A DNA stretch of 64,000 nucleotides from Streptomyces sp. HD (lineage in GTDB: Bacteria > Actinomycetota > Actinomycetes > Streptomycetales > Streptomycetaceae). The notes beneath the pieces are model-generated. The model did not search any database. It had not been told where the DNA came from and saw only the letters and a list, made by a program, of their open reading frames with translations. This document shows, piece after piece, positions 43,440 to 51,610 of this stretch (the first letter of the stretch is position 1; every line of letters starts with the position of its first letter). Both the position numbers and the translations under genes were made by a program. The stretch is taken from the NCBI RefSeq assembly GCF_028369295.1, contig NZ_JAQMYP010000007.1, positions 186,001-250,000 of the forward strand. Reading direction: 5' to 3'.

Positions 43440-45049
43440 CCAGCCCGGTACGGGTCGATCGAGGCCAGGACCGCGGCGATCCGGGTATCGATCCCCGCTA
43501 TGCCGCCTCGGTTCCCGGCGACCCGGTTGCCGACGACGCGGGCAGGTCCCTGCGGGTCCTGCTGGTCGCCGAGGGGACGTACCCCTACCACACGGGCGGG
43601 GTCAGCCTGTGGTGCGACCAGATCATCCGGGGCATGCCGCAGAACTCCTTCACCGTCGTGGCGCTCACCGTCGACGGCACCGAGCCTTCGGCGTGGCCCG
43701 CGCCCGACAACCTCGCCAGGGTCGTCAACCTGCCGATGTGGGCCGTACTGCCGTGGCCCGCGCGCAGTCCGGGACCACCGAGGTCGCTCGTCGAGGCGCA
43801 CGAGAACTTCCTGCGGGCGCTGATGCGTCCGCCCCGGCCGGACCCGGACCAGGACCGGCAGCTGGCGGAAACCTTCCTGATCATGGCGCGGACCATCTTC
43901 GACCACGCCGAGACCGACGATGTCCGGGCGGCGTTCATCTCCAACCAGGGGCTGGACCGGATGATGCGAGCGTGGCGGGAGGCGGGCGGCGACGACCAGG
44001 CCGACGCGGCCGGTCAGGGCGGCACGCTCACCCTGTACGACGCGTTCACCGCGGCCGACCTCATGGAACACGCACTGCGTCCGCTGACCCGCCCCCCGAT
44101 CGACGCCGACGTGTGCCACCTCGCCATGTGCGGGCCCTGCGTCCTCGTCGGGTTGACCAGCAAATGGGCCTACGGCACACCCCTGGTGATGTCCGAACAC
44201 GGCGTCTATCTGCGCGAGCGGTACATGGAGAGCCTCCGCGAACCCCACCCGAGCGCCGGTCAGTTGCTCATGCTCCGCTTCTGCCGGGCGCTGACGGTGG
44301 CGGCCTACCAAGCCGTCGACGTGCTGGCACCGCACTCCCAGTACAACCGGCGCTGGCAGCTGTACGGCGGAGCCGACCCGGCACGGATCCGGACCATGTA
44401 CAACGGCATCAACCCGGCCGACTACCCGCTCGCCCAAGGGGAGCCGGACGTCCCGACGATCGTGTTCATCGGCCGGATCGACCCCTTGAAGGATCTGCAC
44501 ACACTCATCAGGGCGTTCGCCCTGGTACGGCGCGAAGTCCCCGAAGCCAGACTGCGCATGTTCGGTCCGGTGCCCAGGGAGAACAAGACCTACCACGCGA
44601 GCTGTGTGGCGCTCGTCGAGGAACTGGGCCTGACGGGCGCCGCGGTGTTCGAGGGCAGGGTGCCCCGTCAGGTGGACGCGTACCAGGCGGGCCATCTGAC
44701 CGCTCTGACCAGTACGTCGGAGGGATTCCCCTACACCGTCGTGGAGTCCATGTCCATGGGACGACCGCAGGTCTGCACGAACGTCGGCGGTGTCTCGGAG
44801 GCCGTCGGCGAGGGGGGAATCCTCGTACCCCCGGGTGATCACTCCGCGGTCGCGGAGGCCTGCGTGCGGCTGCTCCGCGACCCCGGACTGCGGCAGCGGC
44901 TGGGCGCCGCCGCGCGGGCCCGGGTGCTGGAGAAGTTCACGCTGTCCCAGTGGAACGACGGCTATCGCAGGATGTACGACGACCTGGTGCCCGACCAGCC
45001 TTCGGACACCCGCCGCATCGCGGGCCGGGAGAGGGCGGCGATCCCATGA
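43436..45049 (+). CDS. PelF-like glycosyltransferase family 4 protein
   Basis: 537 residues from an ATG overlapping the previous stop (ATGA). After a 38-residue leader, LRVLLVAEGTYPYHTGGVSL followed by WCDQIIRG is the signature of PelF-type GT4 enzymes. The middle holds the long DUF3492-like insert (FLIMARTIFDHAETDDVRAA, CHLAMCGPCVLVGLTSKW, MSEHGVYLRERYMESL). The C-terminal domain has IVFIGRIDPLKDLHTLIRAF, ENKTYHASCVALVEELGLTG and the donor motif TSTSEGFPYTVVESMSMGRP. PelF is the cytosolic polymerase of Pel, a partly deacetylated GalNAc polymer. This is the strongest Pel-like signal in the operon. Confidence 0.85.
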   Translation: MTSPVRVDRGQDRGDPGIDPRYAASVPGDPVADDAGRSLRVLLVAEGTYPYHTGGVSLWCDQIIRGMPQNSFTVVALTVDGTEPSAWPAPDNLARVVNLPMWAVLPWPARSPGPPRSLVEAHENFLRALMRPPRPDPDQDRQLAETFLIMARTIFDHAETDDVRAAFISNQGLDRMMRAWREAGGDDQADAAGQGGTLTLYDAFTAADLMEHALRPLTRPPIDADVCHLAMCGPCVLVGLTSKWAYGTPLVMSEHGVYLRERYMESLREPHPSAGQLLMLRFCRALTVAAYQAVDVLAPHSQYNRRWQLYGGADPARIRTMYNGINPADYPLAQGEPDVPTIVFIGRIDPLKDLHTLIRAFALVRREVPEARLRMFGPVPRENKTYHASCVALVEELGLTGAAVFEGRVPRQVDAYQAGHLTALTSTSEGFPYTVVESMSMGRPQVCTNVGGVSEAVGEGGILVPPGDHSAVAEACVRLLRDPGLRQRLGAAARARVLEKFTLSQWNDGYRRMYDDLVPDQPSDTRRIAGRERAAIP

Positions 45050-46464
45050 GCCAGGTCGACAACCACGCGAACGCCGGCCCGCCGCGGGAAGCCGGCCCGG
45101 TCGGGCAGCTCGTGGCGACACTGGAACCGAGTCCTCCGGTCGTCGTCGACGAGCTCCACACGGCCACCCTGCTCGAACGCCGGGGCATCACCGACCAGGA
45201 GGCCCGCGACAAGTACGGCTGCGAGGACGTCTTCGCGCTGGCCGGGGAGCTGTTCCGCAGCCTGCCCGACCGCTCGGCCCTGCCCCAGGACGAAACGAGC
45301 GCACGTCCACCGCACCGCTTCGTGCTGCTCACCCACGGCCTGCTCTACTCGGTTCCCGGCGTGGTGTATCCGGCGGTGCTCGTCGCCATCGGTGCGCCCG
45401 CGTTGGTACGCGGGATGCTGCTGGCCACCACGCTGGGCTGGGTCTGGGGCATGGGCACCAGCGTCGCCGCCTACCGGCTGCTCGGGCAGGGGTTCCCGCA
45501 GGCGGCCGCACGGACCTGGCGCCGGCTGGCCGCGCTCGGACTGGGCATGGCGGTGGCGGACGCCACGCTGCTCGCGGCCACCGGTGAAGGCGGAGCGGGA
45601 CTCGTCGTGTTCGTCGTGCTGCAGATGAGCTTCCAGCTCACCTCGGGCATCCTGGTCTTCTACCGCATGGAGTGGCGCCTCGCGGTGATCGTTGTGCCCG
45701 CCTTCACCGCGGGCGCGGCCCACCTCGCCCACGGGTACGACGCCGAGCACGCAACTCCCGTGCTGATCACCGCCATCGGCTGCTGCGCGCTGGCGATGGG
45801 AATGGCATGGTGGGCCACCGTCCCGACGAGACAACCGCGTGACCGGGCCCCACAGGCCCCCGTCCAGGCCGCGATGTTCTCGGTCGTGCCCTGCATCGCC
45901 TACGCCGTGCTGTCCGCCCTGTTCCTGCTGTACAACACCGTCCCCTTCGTCACGGCGCCCCTGGACCTCGCCCTCGCGATGGCCCCGCTGGTGCTCGGCA
46001 TGGGCACGGTGGAATGGCGTACGCACCGGTTCAACGTCCAGTCCGTCGCACTGGTGCATCGCGTGCACGCGACCGCTGAGTTCCATCGCCGTGTGTGGCG
46101 TCTGCTGCTGCGCGAACTCGCCATGTGCGTCATGGTCCTGGCCGTGCTCGGCGCACTCCTGCTCACCGCCCTTTCCGTCGCCGGACTCCTCACCCCGCGC
46201 GGAGTGCTGCTCGTCGGCGCGTACCTGGTGCTCGGCGGCGCCTACTTCCTCGGGTTCATCACGGTCAACCACGGTCACTTCCGCGAGATTCTGGCGATCA
46301 CGGCCGTGGTTCTCGTGCTGAACGTCGCCGCGACCATGACGCTGTCACCGTTCTTCGAGCCCTACGGGGAGGTGCCGATCTTCCTGGCCGGCTGTGTCGC
46401 TCTGCTCGCACTTCTGCTGCTGGCCCTGCGACTGAATCTCGGGGATGTCCATCACTACAGGTGA
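45046..46464 (+). CDS. Polytopic membrane protein, PelG-like exporter candidate
   Basis: 472 residues, ATG overlapping the PelF-like stop. An N-terminal cytosolic part of about 100 residues (ERRGITDQEARDKYGCEDVF) precedes roughly ten to eleven hydrophobic segments, for example LLYSVPGVVYPAVLVAIGAP, MAVADATLLAATGEG, FSVVPCIAYAVLSALFLLYN, MCVMVLAVLGALLLTALSVA and FLAGCVALLALLLLALRLNL. Size and position directly after a PelF-like transferase match PelG, the MATE/flippase-like partner of PelF. Primary similarity to PelG is not obvious by eye, so the call rests mainly on topology and gene order. Confidence 0.65.
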   Translation: MSQVDNHANAGPPREAGPVGQLVATLEPSPPVVVDELHTATLLERRGITDQEARDKYGCEDVFALAGELFRSLPDRSALPQDETSARPPHRFVLLTHGLLYSVPGVVYPAVLVAIGAPALVRGMLLATTLGWVWGMGTSVAAYRLLGQGFPQAAARTWRRLAALGLGMAVADATLLAATGEGGAGLVVFVVLQMSFQLTSGILVFYRMEWRLAVIVVPAFTAGAAHLAHGYDAEHATPVLITAIGCCALAMGMAWWATVPTRQPRDRAPQAPVQAAMFSVVPCIAYAVLSALFLLYNTVPFVTAPLDLALAMAPLVLGMGTVEWRTHRFNVQSVALVHRVHATAEFHRRVWRLLLRELAMCVMVLAVLGALLLTALSVAGLLTPRGVLLVGAYLVLGGAYFLGFITVNHGHFREILAITAVVLVLNVAATMTLSPFFEPYGEVPIFLAGCVALLALLLLALRLNLGDVHHYR

Positions 46465-46499
46465 TCCGAATCGGGCTCAGTTCCCAAGGAGGTCATGTC

Positions 46500-47237
46500 A
46501 TGCATGTAGCGATCCTGGCGGGAGGCCGTGGGGTCCGCCTGAGGCCCTACACCACGGCACTCCCCAAACCGCTGATGCCGATCGGCGGTGAGTACGCCAT
46601 CATCGACATCATCCTTCAACAGCTCAGGGCCCAGGGCTTTAGGCGTGTGACGCTCGCGGTGGGCCATCTCAGCGCGCTGATCCGGGCGTTCGTCGGCGAC
46701 GGAGCGCGCTGGGGAATACGGGCCGACTACGCGGAGGAAGACCAGCCGCTGGACACGATCGGACCGCTGTTCAACTTCCTCGACCGGCTGCCCGAGCACT
46801 TTCTGGTGATGAACGGGGACGTGCTCACCAACCTCGACTACGCCTCGTTCCTGCGGGACCACGAGGGGTCGGGCGCGCCCCTGACCATCGCCAGCTACCA
46901 GCGCAAGGTCAAGATCGACTTCGGCACGCTGGAGACGATCGGCGACCGCCTCGTCAGGTTCAGCGAGAAGCCGACGCTGTCCTACGGAGTGAGCATGGGC
47001 GTGTACGCCATCTCCGGCAAGACACTCGCCCAGTACCCGAAGAACACGCCGCTCGGCTTCGACGAGCTGGTCCTCGACCTGCTGGCCTGCGGCGAGCGGC
47101 CGAGGGTGTACGAGTTCGACGGCTACTGGATGGACATCGGCAGCCCCGACGACTACGAAGAGGCCAACCGCTGCTTCCAGGACATGCGTTCCACACTGCT
47201 GCCGACCCTCTCGGCCGCCGAGGAAGTGGTCGCATGA
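46500..47237 (+). CDS. Nucleotidyltransferase (NDP-sugar pyrophosphorylase)
   Basis: 245 residues from the ATG at 46500, 12 bases after the start of a strong GGAGG site. The nucleotidyltransferase signature is AILAGGRGVRLRPYTTALPK, followed by PLMPIGG, the nucleotide-site strand FLVMNGDVLTNLDYASFL, KIDFGTLE and FDGYWMDIGSPDDYEEANR. Enzymes of this group join a sugar-1-phosphate to UTP, dTTP, GTP or CTP. At 245 residues it is of the short RfbA/RfbF/GlmU-N type without a hexapeptide domain. In this operon it should provide an activated sugar for the PelF-like polymerase. Base and sugar specificity cannot be decided. Confidence 0.87.
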   Translation: MHVAILAGGRGVRLRPYTTALPKPLMPIGGEYAIIDIILQQLRAQGFRRVTLAVGHLSALIRAFVGDGARWGIRADYAEEDQPLDTIGPLFNFLDRLPEHFLVMNGDVLTNLDYASFLRDHEGSGAPLTIASYQRKVKIDFGTLETIGDRLVRFSEKPTLSYGVSMGVYAISGKTLAQYPKNTPLGFDELVLDLLACGERPRVYEFDGYWMDIGSPDDYEEANRCFQDMRSTLLPTLSAAEEVVA

Positions 47238-48148
47238 CCGCGACGGTGCTGCTGTTCGGCGCATCGGGTTTCCTCGGCCGCTCGGTCGCGGATTTCCTCG
47301 CCCGTGACCCGCGCGTCGGCACGCTCATCAGGGCGAGCCGGCGGCAGCGGGCGGAGGACCCCGGGTGGGTCCGGCACGACCTGGTCGTGCAGCCTCTCGA
47401 CGAGCTCGCCGCGTTGTTGCAGCGGGCCGGTCCCGATGTCGTCATCAACTGCGCGGGCCGGCTGTCCGGTGACACCGTCACGCTGGTGGAGGCGAACACC
47501 CTGGTCACCGCCCGTCTGCTGGAGGCGATGAAGACGGTGGTCCCGGCCGCGCGGCTGGTGGTGCTGGGTTCGGCCGCCGAGTACGGCGCGGTCACCCCGG
47601 GCAGGCCGGTCGCCGAGGACGCGCCGGGCAACCCCGTGAGTGCGTACGGGGTGACCCGGCTGGCGAGCACCCGGCTGATCGAACTCGCCGCGAGCGAGGG
47701 GTCCCTGGACGCCGTGGCGCTGCGGGTGTTCAACCCGGTCGGCCCCGGACTGCCGCCCGAGAACCTGCTCGGCCGGGCAGCGCAGGGCATTCGGACGGCG
47801 TTCAGAGACGGTGCCGACGACATCACACTCGGACCCCTGGACGCCTACCGGGACTTCGTCGACGTACGGGACGTCGCGGCGGCGATCGGCGAGGCGGCGC
47901 TGGCCGAACGCCTGCCGCAGCCCGTGCTCAACGTCGGCAGCGGTACCGCGGTCCGGGCGCGTGAAGCGGTCGCCCTGCTCGCCGCGACGGCAGGGTTCAC
48001 CGGGCGGGTGCACGAGTCCGCGGCGGCACCGGCACGGTCCCGGCAGGTGCGGTGGATCGCCGCCGACGTGCACAGGATCCGCGGCGTACTCGGCTGGCAA
48101 CCCACCCGTGACCTCGAAGTATCGATCCGGGCGAGCTGGGAAGGCTGA
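47234..48148 (+). CDS. NAD-dependent epimerase/dehydratase-like SDR with altered active-site lysine
   Basis: 304 residues, ATGA overlap with the nucleotidyltransferase gene. Extended SDR: NAD site LLFGASGFLGRSVADFL, DVVINCAGRLSGDT, LVVLGSAAEYGAV, then NPVSAYGVTRLASTRLIELA and a C-terminal RQVRWIAADVHRIRGVLGWQ typical of 4-reductase or GalE/Rmd-like enzymes. The catalytic YxxxK motif reads YGVTR, so Lys is replaced by Arg. The enzyme may be a reductase tolerant of this change, or inactive. It is expected to modify the sugar made by the preceding enzyme. The product is unknown. Confidence 0.78.
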   Translation: MTATVLLFGASGFLGRSVADFLARDPRVGTLIRASRRQRAEDPGWVRHDLVVQPLDELAALLQRAGPDVVINCAGRLSGDTVTLVEANTLVTARLLEAMKTVVPAARLVVLGSAAEYGAVTPGRPVAEDAPGNPVSAYGVTRLASTRLIELAASEGSLDAVALRVFNPVGPGLPPENLLGRAAQGIRTAFRDGADDITLGPLDAYRDFVDVRDVAAAIGEAALAERLPQPVLNVGSGTAVRAREAVALLAATAGFTGRVHESAAAPARSRQVRWIAADVHRIRGVLGWQPTRDLEVSIRASWEG

Positions 48149-48158
48149 GAGTCCCGTG

Positions 48159-49106
48159 ATGTCGCAGCGGATCCTGAGAGCAGCCATCCTGGCGTGCTGC
48201 CTCGTCGTGTTCACGGCCTGTTTCACCCCCGAGGGCGTGAAGCAGCTGGACCGGACGCGCGCCGGCACACCCCCTCCCGCTCCCGACCACCCCGACGACA
48301 TCACCAGCGCGGTGGTGCAGCTTCAGGGGTACCAGGACGGGACCCTCGACGCGTTGACCCGCGGGCCGTATCAACTGGCGGTCGTCGACCTGGCCAGAGA
48401 TGCATCGGCGTCGTATTTCACGGCCGACGAGATCAGCCGGCTGAAGCGGTCCGGCAAGAAGGTTCTCGCGTATTTCGAGATCGGGTCGCTCGAATGGTTC
48501 CGGCCGGACTATCCCGGCTTCCGTGAGCGGAACCCCGATCTCATCATCCGTGAATGGTCGGACTGGCCGGGGGAGTACTTCGTGAAGTACTGGGACGATC
48601 GCTGGTGGGAGGAGGCCATCAAGCCGCGTGTGGACCGGGCGATCGCCGCCGGGTTCGACGGGGTGTTCCTCGACACCGTGGTGGCCTACGACGAGATCGA
48701 GCTCGCCTGGGTGCCCGGCGAGAGCCGGCGTGATCTGGCGGCGAAAATGGTCGCCCTGCTCAGCCGGATCAGCTCGTACGCCAAGGGAATCGACAACAGA
48801 TTGTGGGTCTTCCCGCTGAACGCCGCGGAGTTGCAGCACTACCCCGGGTATCTCGATGCCATCGACGGGATCGGTGTGGAAGGGCTGTTCTTCCAGGCCA
48901 CCGACGTCCCGTGCGACGACGATTTCTGCGCGCCGAAACTGGAGGCGACCCGCGCGCTGCGGAAGGCCGGAAAGATCGTGTTCGCGGTCGACTACGCCAA
49001 CCGGCCCGAGAACATCGCCAGTGCGTGCCGCAGTTACCGGAAAGAGCGCTTCGCCGGCTATGTGACCGTGCGTGATCTGGACCAGGTCCTTCCGCCCTGT
49101 CCCTGA
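48159..49106 (+). CDS. GH114-type endo-alpha-1,4-polygalactosaminidase lipoprotein
   Basis: 315 residues from an ATG at 48159 (GTG at 48156 is possible). The N terminus MSQRILRAAILACCLVVFTA leads to Cys21, a plausible lipoprotein site. The barrel has LQGYQDGTLDALTRGPYQLA, VVDLARD, KKVLAYFEIGSLEWFRPDY, GFDGVFLDTVVAYDEI (probable acid), FPLNAAELQHY and FAVDYANRPEN. This is the GH114 / TM1410 pattern, whose fungal member Ega3 cleaves alpha-1,4-galactosamine polymers. In this operon it would trim or release the same polymer that the Agd3-like enzyme deacetylates, at the outer membrane face. Confidence 0.83.
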   Translation: MSQRILRAAILACCLVVFTACFTPEGVKQLDRTRAGTPPPAPDHPDDITSAVVQLQGYQDGTLDALTRGPYQLAVVDLARDASASYFTADEISRLKRSGKKVLAYFEIGSLEWFRPDYPGFRERNPDLIIREWSDWPGEYFVKYWDDRWWEEAIKPRVDRAIAAGFDGVFLDTVVAYDEIELAWVPGESRRDLAAKMVALLSRISSYAKGIDNRLWVFPLNAAELQHYPGYLDAIDGIGVEGLFFQATDVPCDDDFCAPKLEATRALRKAGKIVFAVDYANRPENIASACRSYRKERFAGYVTVRDLDQVLPPCP

Positions 49107-49120
49107 CCGAAGAGCCCTCG

Positions 49121-49190
49121 ACCGAATTACCCCGACCGTATTACACCGACCGAACTACCCCCGCCGAACCACCCCGACCGAACTTCTCGA
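49121..49190. repeat. Degenerate 14-bp tandem repeat between operon genes
   Basis: About five copies of a unit like ACCGAATTACCCCG fill the gap between the GH114 gene and the UDP-sugar dehydrogenase gene. Unit lengths vary between 13 and 15 bases. No hairpin is evident. Confidence 0.7.
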
Positions 49191-49209
49191 ACCGGCAGGA
49201 GAGCCGATC

Positions 49210-50550
49210 ATGAGGGAAGCAGAATCACGCGAATTTCACCGGATCGGCATCATCGGCATGGGATATGTCGGCCTGACCCTGGCCGCGGCCATGGCCCGCA
49301 AAGGCTACGAGGTCCATGGAGTCGACGTGCAGCCGTCAGTGCTGGAATCCCTGGGACAGGGCCGGGCCCATGTCTATGAACCGGGCGTCGACGACACGTT
49401 CGCCCGACTCGTCGGCAAGAACATCTTCATCGCCTCCGAACTGCCCGACGAGCCCGTCGACGCGGCCATCATCTGCGTGTCCACGCCGGTCGACGAGGCG
49501 ACCCGCGAGCCGTTCCTGAAGAACCTGGCCGCGGCCGCCGAGCAGGTGGCCGACCGCTGCACACCCGACACCCTCGTGGTCGTACGCAGCACCGTGCCGG
49601 TCGGGACCAGCCGCGCGGTGGTTCTCCCACCGCTGACGCACGCCTGGGGCGGGGCCCGGCTGGTGATGGCACCGGAACGGACCGTTCAGGGGCGGGCCCT
49701 GCGGGAGCTGCTGGAGCTGCCCCAGGTCGTGGGCGGGCTCGACGAGGACAGTCTGCGCCTCGGCCTGGCCCTGTTCGGCGGCCTCGCCAAGGAGGTCGTG
49801 CCCGTGTCCAGCCTGGAGGCCGCCGAACTGGTCAAGCTCACCAACAACTGCCACACCGATGTGATCTTCGCGTTCGGCAACGAGGTGGCCGAGCTCACCG
49901 AACGCTTCGGCCTCGACCCGCTCGAAGTGATCAGGGCCGCGAACCTGGACTATCCGCGACCGGACATCCACAAGCCCGGATACGTGGGCGGCGGCTGTCT
50001 GTCGAAGGATCCCTACCTCATGTCCTCCGGCGCCGAACGCGTCGGGTACGTACCGCAGTTGGTCGGTGCGGCCAGGAGGCTGAACGAGGACCTCCCGGTC
50101 AATGTCGCGAACAAGGTCGTCGACATGATGCGGGAGACGGGCGGCACGACCCTGACCGTGCTGGGCTGGGCCTACAAGGGCTGGCCCCCCACCGACGACA
50201 TGCGGGGCACGCCGATCGAGACGATGATGCCGGTCTTCGCGGCATCCGGACTGCGCGTCCTCGGCCATGACCCTCTGGTGGGCGCCGACGTGATCCGCGC
50301 ATACGGCGGGGAACCCGTCGACCTCCATACCGGATTCCACGAAGCCGACGCGGTCCTCGTCATCACCGACCACCCCGAATACCGCAACCTCGACGTGGGC
50401 CCCGAACTCGACGGCACCCACGTGCGGCTGGTCTTCGACTCCTGGCGGATCCTCGACGCGCCCGAGATCACGGCCCGCGGCGTGCGCTACGCCGGCCTCG
50501 GCTACCTGCCCGAGACCACCGCTCCTCCTGTCCCGGCGGTGACGACATGA
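49210..50550 (+). CDS. Nucleotide-sugar 6-dehydrogenase (UDP-Glc/UDP-ManNAc dehydrogenase family)
   Basis: 446 residues from an ATG following GGAGA. The NAD site is GIIGMGYVGLTLAAAMARKG. The central domain has KLTNNCHTDVIFAFGNEVAE. The catalytic cysteine is Cys263 in GYVGGGCLSKDPY, and the C-terminal UDP-binding domain has LGWAYKGWPPTDDMRGTPIE and VLVITDHPEYRN. This family oxidises C6 of UDP-sugars in two steps to uronic acids; the KDPY-type active site is closer to the WecC group than to Ugd. A uronic acid in the polymer, or a carboxylate for the ATP-grasp ligase, is a possible use. Confidence 0.88.
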   Translation: MREAESREFHRIGIIGMGYVGLTLAAAMARKGYEVHGVDVQPSVLESLGQGRAHVYEPGVDDTFARLVGKNIFIASELPDEPVDAAIICVSTPVDEATREPFLKNLAAAAEQVADRCTPDTLVVVRSTVPVGTSRAVVLPPLTHAWGGARLVMAPERTVQGRALRELLELPQVVGGLDEDSLRLGLALFGGLAKEVVPVSSLEAAELVKLTNNCHTDVIFAFGNEVAELTERFGLDPLEVIRAANLDYPRPDIHKPGYVGGGCLSKDPYLMSSGAERVGYVPQLVGAARRLNEDLPVNVANKVVDMMRETGGTTLTVLGWAYKGWPPTDDMRGTPIETMMPVFAASGLRVLGHDPLVGADVIRAYGGEPVDLHTGFHEADAVLVITDHPEYRNLDVGPELDGTHVRLVFDSWRILDAPEITARGVRYAGLGYLPETTAPPVPAVTT

Positions 50551-51521
50551 AGGCGCTGATACTCGGCGGTGCGGGCTTCATAGGGCTCCATCTGACCAGG
50601 CGACTGCTGGGCGAGGGACACTCGGTCACGATCGTGGACGACTTCTCGCGCGGCCGGAACGATCCCGAGCTGGCGTCCGTCGACGCCGACGTGCTGCACG
50701 CCGACCTCACCGACCCCGCCTGCTTCCGGGACATCCCGCACGGGTGGGACCAGATCTACCTGCTGGCCGCCGTCGTAGGGGTCCGCAATGTCGACAAGGA
50801 CCCCGCCCGCGCAATCCGGATCAACACCTTGGCGTTGCTCAACACCCTGGACTGGATACGGCCGGGAGAACACCTCTTCTTCGCCTCCACCAGCGAGGTG
50901 TACGCCGGCGGGGTCAGCGCCGGCATCGTCCCCGTGCCCACTGCGGAGACCGTGCCCCTGACGGTGGACGACATCACCGCACCCCGCTACGCCTACGGGA
51001 CCAGCAAACTGCTCGGTGAGGCCGCGGTGATCCACACCGGCCGGGCGAAGGAGATCCCGTACGTCATCGGACGGTTCCACAATGTCTACGGCCCCCGGAT
51101 GGGCGCGGCCCATGTGATCCCGGAGGTGGCCCTGCGGGCGCTGCGCCACGAGGACCCGTTCACGGTCTTCGGCGCCGATCAGTCCCGGGCGTTCTGCCAT
51201 GTCGACGACGCCGTCGAGGCGGTGTACCGGCTGATGGCCGACGGGGTCGGCGACGGCCGGATCGTCCACATCGGCAACGACACGGAGGAGACCAACATCG
51301 CGGACCTGGTCAAGCTCATCCTGCGCGTCACCGGCCACAACCCGGTACTTGAGTACCGGCCCGCCCCAGCGAACTCGGTCGCCCGCCGCTGCCCCGACCT
51401 CACCCTCCTGCGCTCCCTCACGGGATACGTCCCGACGGTGTCCCTGGACGACGGCGTACGGCACACCGTCGACTGGTACGCGCGGAACGGGCAGCCGACG
51501 GACGCGCCGCTCAAGGTCTGA
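50547..51521 (+). CDS. NAD-dependent epimerase/dehydratase (UDP-sugar 4-epimerase-like)
   Basis: 324 residues, ATGA overlap with the dehydrogenase gene. Extended SDR with LILGGAGFIGLHLTRRLLGE, IYLLAAVVGVRNVDKDP, FFASTSEVYAGG, catalytic Tyr/Lys in YAYGTSKLLGE, IGRFHNVYGPRMG and AFCHVDDAVEAVYRLM. The pattern fits UDP-glucuronate decarboxylase or 4-epimerase types. After a UDP-sugar dehydrogenase it could epimerise or decarboxylate the uronate. In a galactosamine-polymer pathway a UDP-GlcNAc 4-epimerase is needed, and this gene or the SDR at 47.2 kb could provide it. Confidence 0.85.
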   Translation: MKALILGGAGFIGLHLTRRLLGEGHSVTIVDDFSRGRNDPELASVDADVLHADLTDPACFRDIPHGWDQIYLLAAVVGVRNVDKDPARAIRINTLALLNTLDWIRPGEHLFFASTSEVYAGGVSAGIVPVPTAETVPLTVDDITAPRYAYGTSKLLGEAAVIHTGRAKEIPYVIGRFHNVYGPRMGAAHVIPEVALRALRHEDPFTVFGADQSRAFCHVDDAVEAVYRLMADGVGDGRIVHIGNDTEETNIADLVKLILRVTGHNPVLEYRPAPANSVARRCPDLTLLRSLTGYVPTVSLDDGVRHTVDWYARNGQPTDAPLKV

Positions 51522-51610
51522 CCGGCCGAGCTCTGCCCCGGGACCGGAAGCGGCTCAGGGTCTGACCGGCCGAGCTCTGACCGGCGACCGGAAGCGGCTC
51601 AGGGTCTGAC
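51515..51610. repeat. 44-bp tandem repeat spanning the gap between convergent genes
   Basis: A unit starting GGTCTGACCGGCCGAGCTCT occurs at 51515-51558 and 51559-51602, with a partial third copy from 51603. The units differ only around GCCCCGGG versus GACCGGCG. The first copy contains the epimerase stop, and the last provides the final codons and stop of the GntR gene. GC-rich dyads inside could act as terminators for both strands. Confidence 0.8.

Noticed and set aside
49121..49190. CRISPR array
   Set aside because: Units are contiguous and 13-15 bp long with no spacers; no cas genes are present.
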